A stretch of DNA of 64,000 bases from assembly GCF_910589235.1 (NCBI RefSeq), contig NC_060956.1, positions 8,811,999 through 8,875,998 on the forward strand, in the 5' to 3' direction. The notes under the pieces are model-generated. The model was not told where the DNA came from, did no database searches, and saw only the letters and a program-made list of their open reading frames with translations. The first letter of the stretch is position 1. The number at the start of each line of letters is the position of its first letter. Shown piece by piece: positions 48,801 through 62,700 of the stretch. The position numbers and the translations under genes were made by a program. The DNA comes from Vespa crabro (lineage: Eukaryota > Arthropoda > Insecta > Hymenoptera > Vespidae).

Positions 48801-51067
48801 CTTCCATTACCAGCAATTATTTTTACGTCGTAGTAATGTAATTAAACATTTTTTTATTACATCTAGTAAAACATTCTTAAAACTCATTCCTATAAGAACG
48901 ATTGTAAATCATGTGATACGATTTGGTCGAACAGAAATGACGACGTTTCAAAACCGGAACATTGATTTATATTCGATTGGTCTTTGTTATGGACAGTGTT
49001 GTGAAGAATTTTATTAAAAATGTTTATCATGCATATTAACATGTTGACTGCCATAGTACTTTTGAGGATTCCGGTGTAAAAAACCAATTTAATTTAAACT
49101 AGTATATTAAAAACTACGAGATATCAAACGAGTTATCTCGTTGTTGACAATCAATGTATTAATGATTTCATCATCACAATAGAGATTTAGACATTATTCT
49201 TTTCAAGTCTATTCAAGCTAGACCTTTCGTATAATATTGCATTTATAATTAACCTATATACGTACGTAATAATGGAATAATAAATCTTTTTAAAAAGGGT
49301 CAAGAAAGACTATAACGGTATCAAATTTCAGCATATATTACATAAAGAACTTGGAAATGTATAAATACGTATTTAACTTTTTTCTTTTGGATATTCATGC
49401 ATTTTGACGTATCGAAAGGTGTATCTTGCTACGCGATTGGATCGCTTCAAAGATGTAATTTAATCGAGATGGAAAAAAATTAACAGTATAATGCGACTAA
49501 TTACACACTAATTCATAAAATAACTGAATCCAGTATAATCAAATTGAATGGTATGTTAATCGGAGTTTCTTGGATATTTTAATGATTAATTCATGGTTTC
49601 TTGAATACATCGACGTACGTCTTTCAAATTCTTTTTATCATTTTATTAGTTACGAATTAATTATTGCTTTAAATATATATTCGATTGTTTCGACTGTGAC
49701 TATTATTTAATATCCACCTGCAAATGATATCTAATTAACAAAGCGTTTTTTTTACTTTTGTGTATTTTTCTTTTTGTATAGAAATAACGTGGATAAACTG
49801 AATAAGATAAATGAAACGCGATTAAGAAACCCGTAGTCAAAAACTATTATATTTTTTTTAGATATTTCATTATATTTTTCAGATACACACAATGATTGCG
49901 TAATATAATTTAAGAGAAATACGTTAATAAAACAACAAGAGAAAAGAAAAAAGGAATATGCTTCCGGAAATGTAACGAGAGTAATTAAGTAATAATAATT
50001 ATTTTTAGGCATAAGTTATCGATTTTAAATAACTCCAAACATGATATTTTCAAAGATTATTGCTATTTTAGGAAAAAATTATCGAGATAATAACGCGTAC
50101 CTCGAAATTTTCGTTGACGACCAAACATGATGATATCCGTCTGATAAAGTGTTTATACCTGCTTGCTCGTTTTAATCATTTTTTCTTGGCTGATAAAATC
50201 GAAAATCGACACTGGCAATATATATCAAGATCGAAAACAATTGCGGGTGGAATTCGGTGAAAAAAAAAGAGAAAAGAAGATCTATCACAAATCTCGATTT
50301 TTTTTCTTGTCTCATCTTATTAAACACCCACATGTCACACGTACCATCGTAAGAAATGCAAACGTTGCAAAATATTTAGAATTCAATGTTTTCAACAAGT
50401 ATTCGGCATCGCATTTCGCTGAATCTTCTTTCTTTCTTATAAACAGATATCGACAAGCTTGTTTTCGCTTTAATGTCTTATTTTCATTAGAAATAACGAT
50501 TATTATCACTCAAAATCCTGACGTCTCTCTAAAGTGCGAATTAGACAATCACGTATTCGTGTTTAATACTTCCGAGGATAAGACGATATAAGTGTCAACA
50601 ACAAAGAATTGCTTGGCGCTTGGCGTTTGGGGAGAAGAAAACTGTAGTTATTTTATCCTCCATGTGTTATCCAGATTGAAATCCATGTAAATTTCGATAT
50701 TTACATTTCGTATCGATTATACAATTACGTCGAATATTTTTTACAAAAGAATATAGGGATACTAATTGATAATATCTATAGATTTTGAAAACTTGTTTAG
50801 TTTTGTGAAGCATACGTGAGTTTCTATACACGACTTCAATCTAATAAAGTCTTCGCGAACGTGTTAATATACACGTACATGTAATTACACGTATACAGGA
50901 TACAAAGTGAGAGGCGCGCATTTGCATGTACCGTTTTACCTCCATTGCGGCCTTGAACGGTAATGCGCGAAAACGTCGTGGGAGATGACTTTTAGCACGA
51001 TTCTCTCTTTTTATTTCTTCTTCTTCTTTCTTATCTTCTTCCTCTCAAAGTAATTTTCTCGAAAAAA

Positions 51068-51120
<53 letters not shown>

Positions 51121-53150
51121 ATTTCTCTCTCTCTTTTTCTCTTTTTCTCTCTATTTCTCTCTTTATTCATAGAAAAAGAAAGAAAAGAGAATCTGTTATG
51201 TATTTGTCGCAAAAAAAGACTTCCATTTTGATTCTTTGTTTTGTTCTTGTTTCTTGAAGCGAGCTCGTATCTCTTATTCTGAGCACGTTTGTAAGTGAGC
51301 TTCCTTTTTTGCATATAAGCCCGATATCGTCTTGAGAGTATCCCTGTCTCTTATCTTCTACAATATCGAACTCTGTTATTAACGTAACGTCAGATTTCGA
51401 TGACTCAGAGAAAAATATGTACTTATGGATATATATTAAATATCGCGTACTTTATACAGAAGGTATTTTGTATGCAGAAACGTTAATTGTACCATTGGCC
51501 GAAAAACATTCTACGTACTATTAAACAAGATTGTTACTCTATCTTTCTTTCTTTCTCTTTTTGTTTTTCTTTTCTATGCACCCGCACACACGCACACTTA
51601 CACATACGTATTCTTTCTGATTATATTTTTTTGAAACATCTAAGAGAAACTTCAACATATAAGGGCTTATTTGGAAACGTGTATGAGACTATTCATTATC
51701 CTTTGTACTAAGTCAATCTTCTTCATCGTGCGTTAATTTTGGTAATTCTATCGGTAATTTTGTTTTTTCGTACAAAGTTAACAAGCGCGAGGAAACTTCT
51801 TATTTTCCTCGACGATTTTTTCATTGACGTCTCAAATTAATAATAACAAGAATATCCGATGATGATGAGGATTTCAAAATTACTTCTTTGTAGACCATTA
51901 TAGAAAATTGTTTTTTTTTTCTTTGACTAATCTACGTTGAAGTAGTAGTCAATAGTATTTTCTTATCATTTCTTAATTTTTATGGATTTGAGAAGAATGA
52001 TTTTTAGAAAATTATTTGTGTGTACAAGCGATTAGTTGATCAGTTTTCATTGGTTCATTTAAAAATATTGTGATGATTTTCTTTTTCTTGGATTTTGATA
52101 AAATGCAACCTTCTCATGTGTTGTAAATAGCATTAATTATTTTTTTTTTAAATTGGAACTAACAATTAAGGAATTATATGCAACGGACTTTGCGTGTTAT
52201 GTTATTTGCTATGACTTTGTCTATAATGGATTCATTTCGAAGAGTACGTATGGATGTGGTATCGATAATGATCGAGAATTAATTTGTATAATCGTTAAGA
52301 GAATTTTGTACAAGGTATAAAAACATTGTAATATTACTATATCTCACATGTAATCGTTTCAATGCATAGAAATATTAGTGATTGTACTATAATATGAAGA
52401 GAATATTAATGTTATATGGAATATAGTAAGAAAAATAATCTCTCTCGTGATAAACTGAAAACAGAAAACGTTTTCAGGTGCAACAAAAAAGACTTGTGCG
52501 ATTCGTTATCACAACTGCGACTAATCAATACGTTTTGTTTAATTTTCGCAACAACGTAATCGAAATAAAACAACATTATGTCTTTTAATCTGCCAACTTC
52601 GTATATTCCTTATCATGATTGTCGTATTGCTGGTCTCTTGAAGGGGAATCAACTCCGTCACAATTTGAGACAGACAGATCAATAAAATTGGAATGGGATA
52701 AAATTTTCATGATTGACGAAATTTGCTACTTTTTTTTTATATTCCTATAGGTAATTATGAGAGAGTATGTGTAATCGTTGACGCAAATCATTATTAATGA
52801 TATAAAACAATAATCATGGTTTATACCGTTATATGTACAATAATATTTTGTATTTGGATAATGAATGATGAATTTCTTAATTTATAAAACTTATATGATA
52901 AATAATGTTATATACTGTATATGAATATGTAATATAAATATAGTAATAGATATACGTATTTATGATAAATATATTCGTATTAAACGTTCTATTTTGTGCG
53001 TTAACAAACGATAAGAATGTTATCGTAGTTGGTTGATTACACTCGAGCAGAAAAAATAAAAGTGTAACTTGTATCTACGTACAAACGCAGTCTTTTAATT
53101 ACAAAGAATGAATTTCCATGAACTCAAAAATATTATAGTTAATATTTTAG
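45860..53150. other. Intergenic stretch without recognised genes
   Basis: AT-rich DNA with short ORFs lacking domains or splice support. A CT-rich tract lies at 51071-51165. The 142-codon ORF at 50163 has no recognisable domain or coding-like composition, so I leave it out. Confidence 0.55.
51071..51165. repeat. (CT)n microsatellite
   Basis: CT repeats grading into CT/TTT-rich sequence. Confidence 0.95.
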
Positions 53151-53171
53151 TATATAAGAATAATATTATAG

Positions 53172-53209
53172 TATATAAGAATTCGTTCATTGTACGACGA
53201 TTCACAATG
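53172..53209 (+). promoter_or_regulatory. Candidate core promoter (TATA plus initiator)
   Basis: TATATAAG at 53172-53179 with a TTCACA initiator-like motif placing the start near 53204, the spacing expected for arthropod TATA promoters. The TATATAAG segment is locally duplicated (another copy at about 53151). A second initiator-like TTCAGTT lies at 53365-53371. Confidence 0.3.
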
Positions 53210-53318
53210 AGCGATAAAATTGCGACGAGGAGAGTAGATCGAATTTTAAAGTTAGGTGCAAAACGTCACGTTCGTGATGTTTTTATCGCTTCGATTTGGC
53301 TCGTACTTGACTCGAGCA
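53207..53318 (+). CDS. Candidate first exon of an unrecognised gene (weak)
   Basis: From ATG 53207 the frame reads MSDKIATRRVDRILKLGAKR, HVRDVFIASIWLVLDS and reaches a strong donor, GAGCA|GTAAGT, at 53319. The segment and the next 100 nt are richer in GC and CpG than their surroundings. If transcription starts at 53204 the leader would be only 3 nt, which argues against this ATG, so it may instead be 5'UTR or lncRNA. I recognise no family and no following exon. Confidence 0.2.
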
Positions 53319-53720
53319 GTAAGTGGGAAGCATAGGTCGGACAGTGAGCGCGAACAAGTACGGCTTCAGTTTGCGCCGAGTCCTCAACATGGGAGCTGTG
53401 CTCTTTTGATGCGTTCTTGCAATAGAAAGGAGCCTTTTCCTTTTTATTACTTACTAAGCGCGTCTTTATTCCGCGTTTTCATGTTTTCGGATTTCTCTTT
53501 ATTATCAATGTACAGAAGAGGAACAAGAATCGATTAAGATAATAAAGTAGCAGATTCAGTGTTTTATAAAGAAATAATTAAACAGTGTATACAGTGTATA
53601 AAGTTATTTCTACAATTTCTTCTTTCATCATCATACTGCCACGACCAAACGTTATTTTCAGTCCAGGTAACCATGAACGACATTTTAGTTTTTTCTCCTT
53701 GTCTTTCCTTACTTTCCCAT

Positions 53721-53722
53721 TT

Positions 53723-53771
<49 letters not shown>

Positions 53772-53776
53772 TTCTT
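53721..53776. repeat. (CT)n microsatellite
   Basis: CT repeats with CTTT interruptions. Confidence 0.95.
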
Positions 53777-55870
53777 ATATGTTTAATATACTTTTATTTG
53801 CATTCGGCCAACATTGCTATAGACATAATAAAATATTTACTTAATTTATCTCTTTTCTTTTTTACTTTGTTCTCTTTCTCTTTTCTCCTTTTACCTGATA
53901 TGACCCTGACGACGATTCGGCTTAACCTTTACGCCAAATTTACGACGATTCTTTGATTCTTTTTTATTGCTATTTATTCTGACAAATGCGAAAAGGTGAA
54001 GAACTCGAGTGAAGTCAATTACAATGAGGTCGTCCTGTCGTCTTTAACTCTCGGTTAGGGGCCTCTTGCACGTATTTTAACGGAAATTTACTTCGTACCG
54101 CCTACTTTCGAAACAAGATACAGATCTATCGCTCGTCGATCACGAAATTTATCATATCCGAGCGTTCATTATATGCAATATTAAAAAATTATCAGGCTGA
54201 CTTTGGATCACTTATCGTTACCTTATTTTTTCCTTATAAGGTAATTACAGAGAATTTAATGAAGTTATATTTTTAATATCTAATTCTTCTATAATTTTAG
54301 ATTTGTTATAATTAAATTTTCCTTTTAATTGCAAAAACTTCTATTTTTTTTTTTAGAAAAATTAGAAAGGATATTCGATTTACAAGTAATACAAAATAAA
54401 TAGAAAATTATATATTGAAGGTAATGTAAATTGTGAAAAATTAAAAGTTTCCTCGTAAGATATTTTTAAACTCGGCAAACTCACATGGTAAAAATTGAAA
54501 GTAATGATTAATCGAAAACTTAAACTTCGGATTTTCTCATACATTACATTTGAATCTATGTAAATTATGACCTTTTCGTGTATCGACACGTGCTGGGAAA
54601 ATATTTCGCCTCTCTACACAACATAGTTATATACTCTTTTATTTTTTCTCTCCTTTGCCGATGTTTCCTGAACTTCGTCGATGTAAGAAAACGATAAATA
54701 TGTACTTCAATTAATTGCTTTAGCAGAAAAGCGTTTGAAGGAAAAACAAACGATAGGAAAATCTTATTATTTTCTTCATACATTTTCTTGTCGATGATTT
54801 TGCTGTTCAATTTACAAGTCATCGCTAGGAATACCCATACAGATTACCGGTGCTGGACTTATGGTATTGACGTAACGGCATAACATATTTCTGTCGTTTA
54901 TCTTCTTCGATCTGAATCATCGATGGTCTTTTTATGAGAAGCGTTATGCCTTTCTTTTAAATTCATTGATTATTTAATATTCGTTATACGAATCAGAAAA
55001 GTTTTACAGTTAACTTTCAAATGTATCCTCCTATAAGACAATTATGAGTGATCAACAATCGTGTTGATAAACACATATAGAAGTTATCATTTGTCACGTC
55101 GTTCCTACATTTAATTTATTCACGATTCGTATACATAAATTCAGACGTATATTAGATGTTTTGATGGTTATGCTATAAGATAAATAAATGAAGATAGTTC
55201 GTTAAAGTCCGCGGATATTTATTGATCACATTCTAACGATTATCATTTTATTACTGTAACAATCGTGAATTTTAATCATACTACAAAAATTTTCTAAATT
55301 AGAAATTATATTCTTCGGAAGATGTTTTTCTAGAAAGCATACGAGTCATGGACTAACTCTTTCGAAGAGTTAGTCCGTGAGTCACCAATTCATTAACAAG
55401 TCATTACTATTATTAAAATCAAAAAACGGAAAGTTGCCTACTTCCAATACCTATTAATAAGCATTACTAATAAGTAGTATACCTACTAATAAGCACTTTT
55501 CAACAGTTGGATTTTTACAAAAAAAGAAAGAGAAAGAGAAATAAGCTGCTCTTATTACAGTTAAATAATTTCGAAAAAGTAACTTACGTATATTTTCTGT
55601 CACAGTACCATGATAAAGAGACAATGCCGATTTTAAGAGTGAGTTTGGTAAATTTAACAGGATTATCCTATACTTAGTAACACCGACGTAAAAGGCTATT
55701 CACTATTTCGTAATTCTTGCGTGAACGAGGCATGCGATAGCGGTATCATGTCATGTAGGTCACTAGTGAGATAAATAACTTAACACTATAGGAATATTTC
55801 GTGAGAGTGAATTAAAAATGTGAAAAAGAGGTTCTATTGTTGTCATATTGTTTAGAGAGAAAAAAGACAG

Positions 55871-55872
<2 letters not shown>

Positions 55873-55912
<40 letters not shown>
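55873..55912. repeat. (GA)n microsatellite
   Basis: About 40 nt of pure GA. Confidence 0.95.
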
Positions 55913-55914
<2 letters not shown>

Positions 55915-58900
55915 GTAGAACATGGAAGAAACGAATATGTATAAAAAAAGGTGCTGCTTACGACTCATTCGTATTAATTACATAATATAATTATTGTATG
56001 TAATTGATACAAATAGTTTGCACGGGGATAGTTCGATTTTATCATTTTTCAATAGTTACTTGCTTATGTATTCACTCACTGAAAAAATAAAATAGGAAGA
56101 AAAAAATATAAAAATAAATAGAATAAAGTAAATGCATGATCACTTTCGCTTTTTTGTTCTTCTAAATACATCGCAATAATATGCTTGATAGAAACTTCAA
56201 CGAAGTTACTTATTATCTGTTCTCGTGATAAAAGAGTCGATGAGATTACGTTTGCGGAAGTTTTAAGAACCTTGCGAATGGTAGATATTTTTCGATATAC
56301 GATATTCAATCTGTACTCTAAACTTTTCTATAAATTTTTACTTTGATCATCATTAAGACACCGAACGTGTTTTGCAAGTTGTGAAATCGAGTAGGAAAAG
56401 CTGACGATTATTTTTATGTTTCCATGACGGCCATATCGTGTCAGGAATAGCGTATTTGATATATTACATTGTATTCTTCTCACTTTAACTTTGATCCTCC
56501 GAAGGTCGACACTGATAATGATGTATAAATTAAGGCGGTGTCCGACATGACGAGTTACTACTTTTAGACTTATCAAGATAACTATCCCCACTTTCGAAAT
56601 CGCTTAGATCTTTTCGTTAACAAAGATAAATACTTAACAGTGTTCTCAATCTTTCTTCACATACTAGATTCTAATTAAAACACTGGTGGTCTTTAGATAA
56701 ACGATTCCATTTGAACGTAAATTAAAATTATTCTCCTTTCTTCATTCATTGAGTTTGCGATAAATAAAATTCTATTTTATTTTTTATAGTAGAAGGAAAT
56801 ATGGTCTTTTCTTATATAGGGATATCTAAAAAAAGTAATCTGGTATTAGATCTTAAGAAGAATGTAATTAACGCAAATGGTAGCGTAAGTAATAGATAGA
56901 TAATGCAACGTAATACATGAATCTTACAATGTCAGAGTTTTATCGTTGGCTGTACAGCAATATTATGCCAAGGGTTAAGAGGTTAATATGAAAACGATGT
57001 TGTTTTCTTTGAAACGTCGTGGTTTTCTTAAAGTTTCGTTACGGTTTGACTATGAGCACAGATCTAAACTTTTAAATCTATGGTAGAATTGAAAGAAAAA
57101 TTAGAAAATTTTATCGTGTCGATAAAATCTTATCGATGAATTATAAAATCGATCAAAAAATCGAAACTTGGAAACAGAAAAAAAAAGAAAGAGAAATAAA
57201 CGAGCGTTGTTCGCTCTTTTACACACACAACTATAACTACATGTATTCATAACTTAGAATGCGATAATCCTTCATGATATCAATAGCATACATCTTTAAC
57301 AATTTCAACGATCATTAGATATTTACACGTTTCTCTCTTTTTTTTTCTTTTTCAAGGAAAAAAGAGTTAGATCGATAAACTTGAAAGTATACGAATGGAA
57401 CATTGTGCACGTTGCTTTATGTTATTAGCGTGCACGCCGAATTCATTGCATGGCAATGTAGTGCAATTATCTTCGCACGCACAGTGGATTTGTTTAAGCA
57501 TATGATATTCTGAGATTTCAATGTATCGCTTTACGTCTTATATTATTCTCTCTATTTCTTTTGTCTGTTATGCAAAATAAGGAATGAAAAGTATATTATA
57601 AAAGAGATATGTGTAAAATAAAATAAGAACTATGTAGAAATTATTTTTGATGATTATGTGATTTAATTCAATATGTTTAAAAAATTCACGATTTATCTTT
57701 TGAGTTCGCCATATGTTTTTTAAATGAAATGATCGAAGTTACAGCTCTTCTTCGCATATAAAGTTTCTAAGGTTCTTTGCTTTTCTTACATCGCTGGCAG
57801 CTGCTCTTTGACGTTAAGGTGCGAAAGGAGGTGAAGGTTGGCAGTGTGTCACGCGTACAGTAACCGTGTAACACTTGCACTGTTGTCGTTCATGCAATGA
57901 GTATGAGAGTTCTCGTTTGAAAAATACTACCAGGGAAATCGACGAACGATTCGACGTATAAAAGACACGCACGTCTATATTATAAATATAGTGATAATAC
58001 CCGGCATAGAGTCATGTGACTATCGTCGGTCGCTCAATAAAATATAAAACAAAGAAGGTAAAGGAAAAGGAAGAAAGAAAGAAACAAAAATAGCATAAGT
58101 ATGACACGATCGAATCTTTGTAGGTACTACAGTGGTCGAATATTAACTATAACTCTACTGTTGTAAGCTATAAAGCGTAAGCATTTTTCAGTTTTCCTTA
58201 CACGTCAATGTCTAACGAGTATATAACACGATCAGCAATTTAACATAATCGGATGCTTAATTTAAAATTAAAAGAGTGTTACAGTAAATAGAAAATTGAT
58301 TGATTTTTCGAGAAAATCATTATCAAATCATTTACTAATCTAATTTGTAATTAGGAGTTTCCAAGTAAGTTGATCGATCTCCTTTCTCATTTGTCGTTTA
58401 GTATTTATAAACGTCTAATTATTATATCTCAAGAGAGATGAAGAGACGTAGATACACGGATAATATGAAATAACGTTGTTCGATTTATGAAAATTAATCG
58501 TACCATCAGATCATACCATTTTGAAAATTACTTTTCTATTTCCGTAAAAGCTATTTGCGTACGAGTCTAAGCGCTCTCGCTTCTCACGATGTCACGTTTC
58601 TATCGTTCGACACGTGAGTCGTAATGTGAACGAACGGATCTTCTTAAGAATATGAAACATCGAGTGGAACGTCTCGTAAGTTTTTTAATTGAAACTAATT
58701 GAATATCTTGAGCGAAGTATGAGTATATTTTTGTTCTTTTTTCTTTGATTTCATGAAAGAAATACTCATTACATCTAATTTCGACAAGCTGTTATAAATA
58801 TACATTGTTATTAAGCGATAAATTTTTTTTATCAACATATTAATCAGGAAAATATGTCGATCAATAATTTGACGATTATATAACAATGATAAGGGGAATT

Positions 58901-59084
58901 TGCGTTTATTTTAGCTTTTTACAAATATAAATGGAAATATGTGGTTTTTGTACGATGTGTTCGTTAAACTGTTTGTTTTCTAATAATACCAATTCACTAA
59001 ATTACACTGGAAATTTCGTACATATTCCTTATATCATTTTAACTATCCCTGTAAATATTAAAGCAAATTAATATTTTATTTTAC

Positions 59085-59275
59085 CCAAAGTACTTTGAAA
59101 CGCTTGCTGTTAGGTTCCAACGAATGCTTATTGCTGCGAAATTTGAAACATAAACATTCGTGGTAACCCAAGGCTTGAGCGAGTTCCGAGTTAAGTTGTA
59201 ACACTCTCCCTCGAACCATCAACTGGACCAGTACACAGAATCCGTCGTCATACGAGTTCATAAGAAAATTTATTC
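59085..59275 (-). CDS. Exon-like segment of an unrecognised minus-strand gene or pseudogene
   Basis: On the minus strand a 191-nt open segment lies between an acceptor (CGTTAGTCCCAACAG) and a donor (TTTGG|GTAAAA). It is entered in phase 1 and left in phase 0. It reads INFLMNSYDDGFCVLVQLMV, RGRVLQLNSELAQALGYHE, CLCFKFRSNKHSLEPNS and KRFKVLW. Composition is coding-like against a very AT-rich background. I recognise no domain and found no partner exon, so it may be an isolated duplicated exon, a pseudogene fragment or part of a gene with distant exons. Confidence 0.3.
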
Positions 59276-61641
59276 CTGTTGGGACTAACGATTTTGAAAT
59301 TATTATTAAATACAAAATATGGACATATATGTGATAAACAAGGCTATAAATGATCTTTTTTTAACCATTATTGATTATTTTAAGATTTAAGAATCTTACA
59401 ACGTATATATTATTGTCAAAGTTAGTCAAAATGTAGTAGAACTGTAAAATTTAATTTTATTTAATTTATAATAATTTATAATATATAATTTATAATCAAA
59501 TTTAATTTAATTTAATCTTCAATTATTTACTATATATTCATATTATACTCCTGAATAAATACTTTCTATTGTTTTATCATTTATAAACAATTTAATTATT
59601 ACTTATATATTTCCCATTTTAGTTATCTTAGTGAACAATTTCTAAATGATCATGATATTTAAGGTAATTCGCTAACATACGTAGCATATTTAGGATGTTG
59701 TATGAGCAAATCGGATTATTTTACTGATAAAGCGTTACAGCTATATATGTCGAGGTGGTGACCATTAGTTTACATTAACGTCATGAATGCGTGAGCTATT
59801 TCTATAACGGTATAGAATGGTATAGAAGCGTAGAAAATAACCGGACTTCGAAGATTTCTTATATGATCATAAGGTTCAACATGAATAGAAGAATCCTGCT
59901 TTTTTGAAATAATAACAAACAAAATACTAATGAAATTTTTTATGAATAATCATAAAAAAGTTACATAAGTGTCCAAATAAGTATTAGTGCAAATCGAAAG
60001 TCGAAACATCTAAAATCAAAAATAAGAATACAAATGTTACGACGTGACAATTTCTAATTTTTTCTCTGTTCGATGCTTTAATATATACGAGGAAATTTTA
60101 TTTATACCTTACGCATGTAAGTACGTATATGATCCAGGAAACTGCAGTTTTCTTAAAGTATATTACTTTACAATTTTTTTACGCAAACCATATTGACATA
60201 GCATCTCGGAAGAATCTAATCAAACTAAGATATCTGAGAAAAGAATTTTGAAATAAATAACAAGAAACGAAGTGGTAAAAGTGCAAACTGCTATAGCCCT
60301 GCCAACCATTCGAATGTAAAGCAACTTCCTTCTTTTTTCAAGTCATGCCATTATTTACAATTTAAACGAGTCATCAAATATACCAGTTATCTGTAAATTA
60401 AAGAAATTGTAAATTGTATTTTAATAGCGAATAAATGCTGAATAAACAAAAAGAAATGCAATTTAAAGATTCTCAATATTATCAATTATCTCTTGATATC
60501 ATATTGAAGATCTCTAATGATGACGTTCGGTAGAGAACAAGAATTAAATTGACGAGAAAATATAATCTTTCGTTTATTCACTCGAATACCTGCGTTAGTC
60601 AATTAACTATTCCGTTCATACCAAGGAGGATCATTGACCGGTTTGAGCTACCTCGATTGAAATAACGGATCAAAGAGATGAGAGAAATAATGTCCATCTG
60701 AGACGACTCGCTTTACCACTAACGATAAGAGCACGTTTTCACTGATACACACGGATATCAGTAATATCTCGAGCGCGGAACTTGCTCGACACTCATGGAA
60801 CTCTTACGTAATAAACTACGACGACCTTTTGTCAATGATTAAAGTCTTTCCGTGATTTCGTTAGATTGATATTTTTTTGAAATTTTATAAAAGAATGTAA
60901 AAGGAAACAAATCATAATATTCAAGTCAATTTATTATCAAATACATCGACTAACTCATTAGGAATATTTGAATACGTTAAATAAAACAATTGGAAGAGTA
61001 TTCGCACATGCATACGTACGCATTGATTAAATAAAAAGCCTGATATCATATCTACTCGTTTTCACCTTGAACACTATTTGCCATGAAATGTGCATGCTCT
61101 TAGAAAAGATCTATCGAATATTAAAAAGAAAAAATAACGATAAAGCGTAAATAAGACGTATGGCTTTTTGCAATTATTAATTGAAAAAATATGTTTTCCA
61201 TTTACCAAGCTGGAGCGTTTGAGGATTAGTTACGTGACACGTGTTGAATCTCGTATCTCGTTGAAATGGCATACATGTCATCAGTCTCGCGCGTTCTCTG
61301 TCTTTTCGTTTTCTGCAATCGCAAAAATACTAATTGATTTTCTTCAAGTATTATATGCTCGACTCTCCTCTTTCGCGTTGCGATTTCGAAAGCAACTGCA
61401 TTATTTTTGCTCTCGCTATCATTTCGCCAGTCATTCTGCAAACGTGTAAGAAGAATAGTTTTATGACAGATGAACACGTGCCGACTTGGGGATTTTACTC
61501 GTTCAAACTCGTTCTCGTGGAACTTGATAAAGATTTGAAAATACGCCTTATCTTTATGATTTCTGTACCGTGTGAGAGAATCGCGACTCTACCTTATTCG
61601 TAAAATAGCGTAATGCTTATTTTGTTTCAATTATATTATCT
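59276..61641. other. Intergenic stretch
   Basis: AT-rich with no supportable gene. The 93-codon frame at 61168-61449 lies directly upstream of the next promoter and shows no domain, so I do not call it. Confidence 0.5.
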
Positions 61642-61675
61642 TATATATACACACATGGTTGCGCGTGCGTCACTT
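61642..61675 (+). promoter_or_regulatory. TATA box and initiator of the two-membrane-segment protein gene
   Basis: TATATA at 61642-61647 is followed by TCACTT at 61670-61675, putting the likely start at 61672, 30 nt downstream of the TATA box. That leaves a 5'UTR of about 67 nt before the ATG at 61739. Confidence 0.45.
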
Positions 61676-61738
61676 CACTTCGCGATCCGTAAAGAACCGA
61701 GCAATACAGTGATCTAGTGGTTTTGGATATACTGAGTC

Positions 61739-61754
61739 ATGGATATCATTAATG
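61739..61754 (+). CDS. Two-membrane-segment protein, tiny first coding exon
   Basis: ATG GAT ATC ATT AAT G ends at AATG|GTATGA, giving M-D-I-I-N and the first base of a Val codon. The next exon starts TG ATG TCT, so the junction restores GTG and keeps the frame. The 695-nt intron ends in a strong pyrimidine tract (TCTTTTTTTTCTGTTTTAG). If the exon is not used for translation, the ATG at 62452 is an alternative start. Confidence 0.5.
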
Positions 61755-62311
61755 GTATGATTTGTTTCTATTTATATGAGTAATATGGATCTTCGTATAT
61801 ATTCGTTAAACATTCGTGAATTTTTTTTATATAATAGCATATTAAAAGATTCTTGGGTATTTACATTTAATTTAGAACTTTTATAAAAAGCATTTACTAA
61901 CACAAATAATAATTCCATCTATCATAAACCTGTCAGTGTATGAGTCTAATTTTTCATCGTGAAATATGCACGATTACCAGTAGTGAAAATTTGATTACTT
62001 ATCAAACCGAAGGCTGATAAAATAGGAAACGATTAATATCGATTGTGACTTTAATAACGACAAGACGACCTGCATTGACTCTACATTGAACGGCATATTA
62101 GTTCGTGTTCAGCCTACTTTGTATTAATCGACAACTATATATAGACTTTCATACCATAAAAGCATTGCGTGCCCTTCATATACTACGTATTATTCAAGTT
62201 CTATCTGCCATTGTATTATGTCGCTTGAATTATTTCATATGTCTATCAAGTTGTACGAGTCATCGTTAATAATAGGTTTATCATTTTATTGCAAATTATA
62301 CGCTATAAAAG

Positions 62312-62312
<1 letters not shown>

Positions 62313-62344
<32 letters not shown>
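62313..62344. repeat. (TA)n microsatellite
   Basis: Short pure TA run in the first intron of the two-membrane-segment protein gene. Confidence 0.9.
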
Positions 62345-62349
<5 letters not shown>

Positions 62350-62449
62350 ATAATAATAGTAATCATTCTCTTATCGAACTTTTTAATTTCAAGCTTCTAT
62401 TATTAAGAAGACAACATAATTAACTAAATATCTTTTTTTTCTGTTTTAG

Positions 62450-62700
62450 TGATGTCTTTGGAGGATTCACGACGTTCTCAACGACCGTACAGATACGGTA
62501 TGGTCCTTTTATGCGTCGGAGCTCTGATCAATTGGCTAGGACTCGCGGAAAATTATGTTGAACCAGTTCGATATGTTGGAGTCGCTTGCATAGTAGCAGG
62601 GGCACTTTTGATTTGTGCAGCGATGTGTTGCTGGTTACATGCGCCGCCAACTCGGACTACTACGCACGCGCAACACGCGAATCATCCGATTACGGCCCAG
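62450..62700 (+). CDS. Unrecognised small protein with two membrane segments, exon 2
   Basis: The exon runs from a strong acceptor to GCCCAG|GTAATT and ends in phase 0. Counting from the first-exon ATG, it covers residues 6-89. A short basic N-terminus (EDSRRSQRPYRY) precedes a hydrophobic segment at about 22-38 (GMVLLCVGALINWLGLA), a loop with ENYVEPVRY, a second segment at about 47-67 (Y.GVACIVAGALLICAAMCCW) and a Thr/His-rich hydrophilic part. Both ends probably face the cytosol. GC content and codons are clearly coding. I do not recognise the family. The gene lies about 16 kb downstream of Vps20 on the same strand. Confidence 0.7.

Larger units (their letters stand above)
53319..59084. 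other. Intergenic stretch without recognised genes
   Basis: AT-rich with a CT tract (53721-53776) and a GA tract (55873-55912). A CpG-richer patch at 57780-57970 ends in TATAAAAG (57957-57964), but I find no initiator or ORF that supports a gene there. Confidence 0.5.

Noticed and set aside
50163..50591. 142-codon plus-strand ORF in the intergenic region
   Set aside because: AT-biased codons, no domain, and no flanking splice or promoter signals.
57957..57964. TATAAAAG motif in a CpG-richer patch
   Set aside because: There is no initiator at the right distance and no ORF or donor downstream, so it is not called a promoter.
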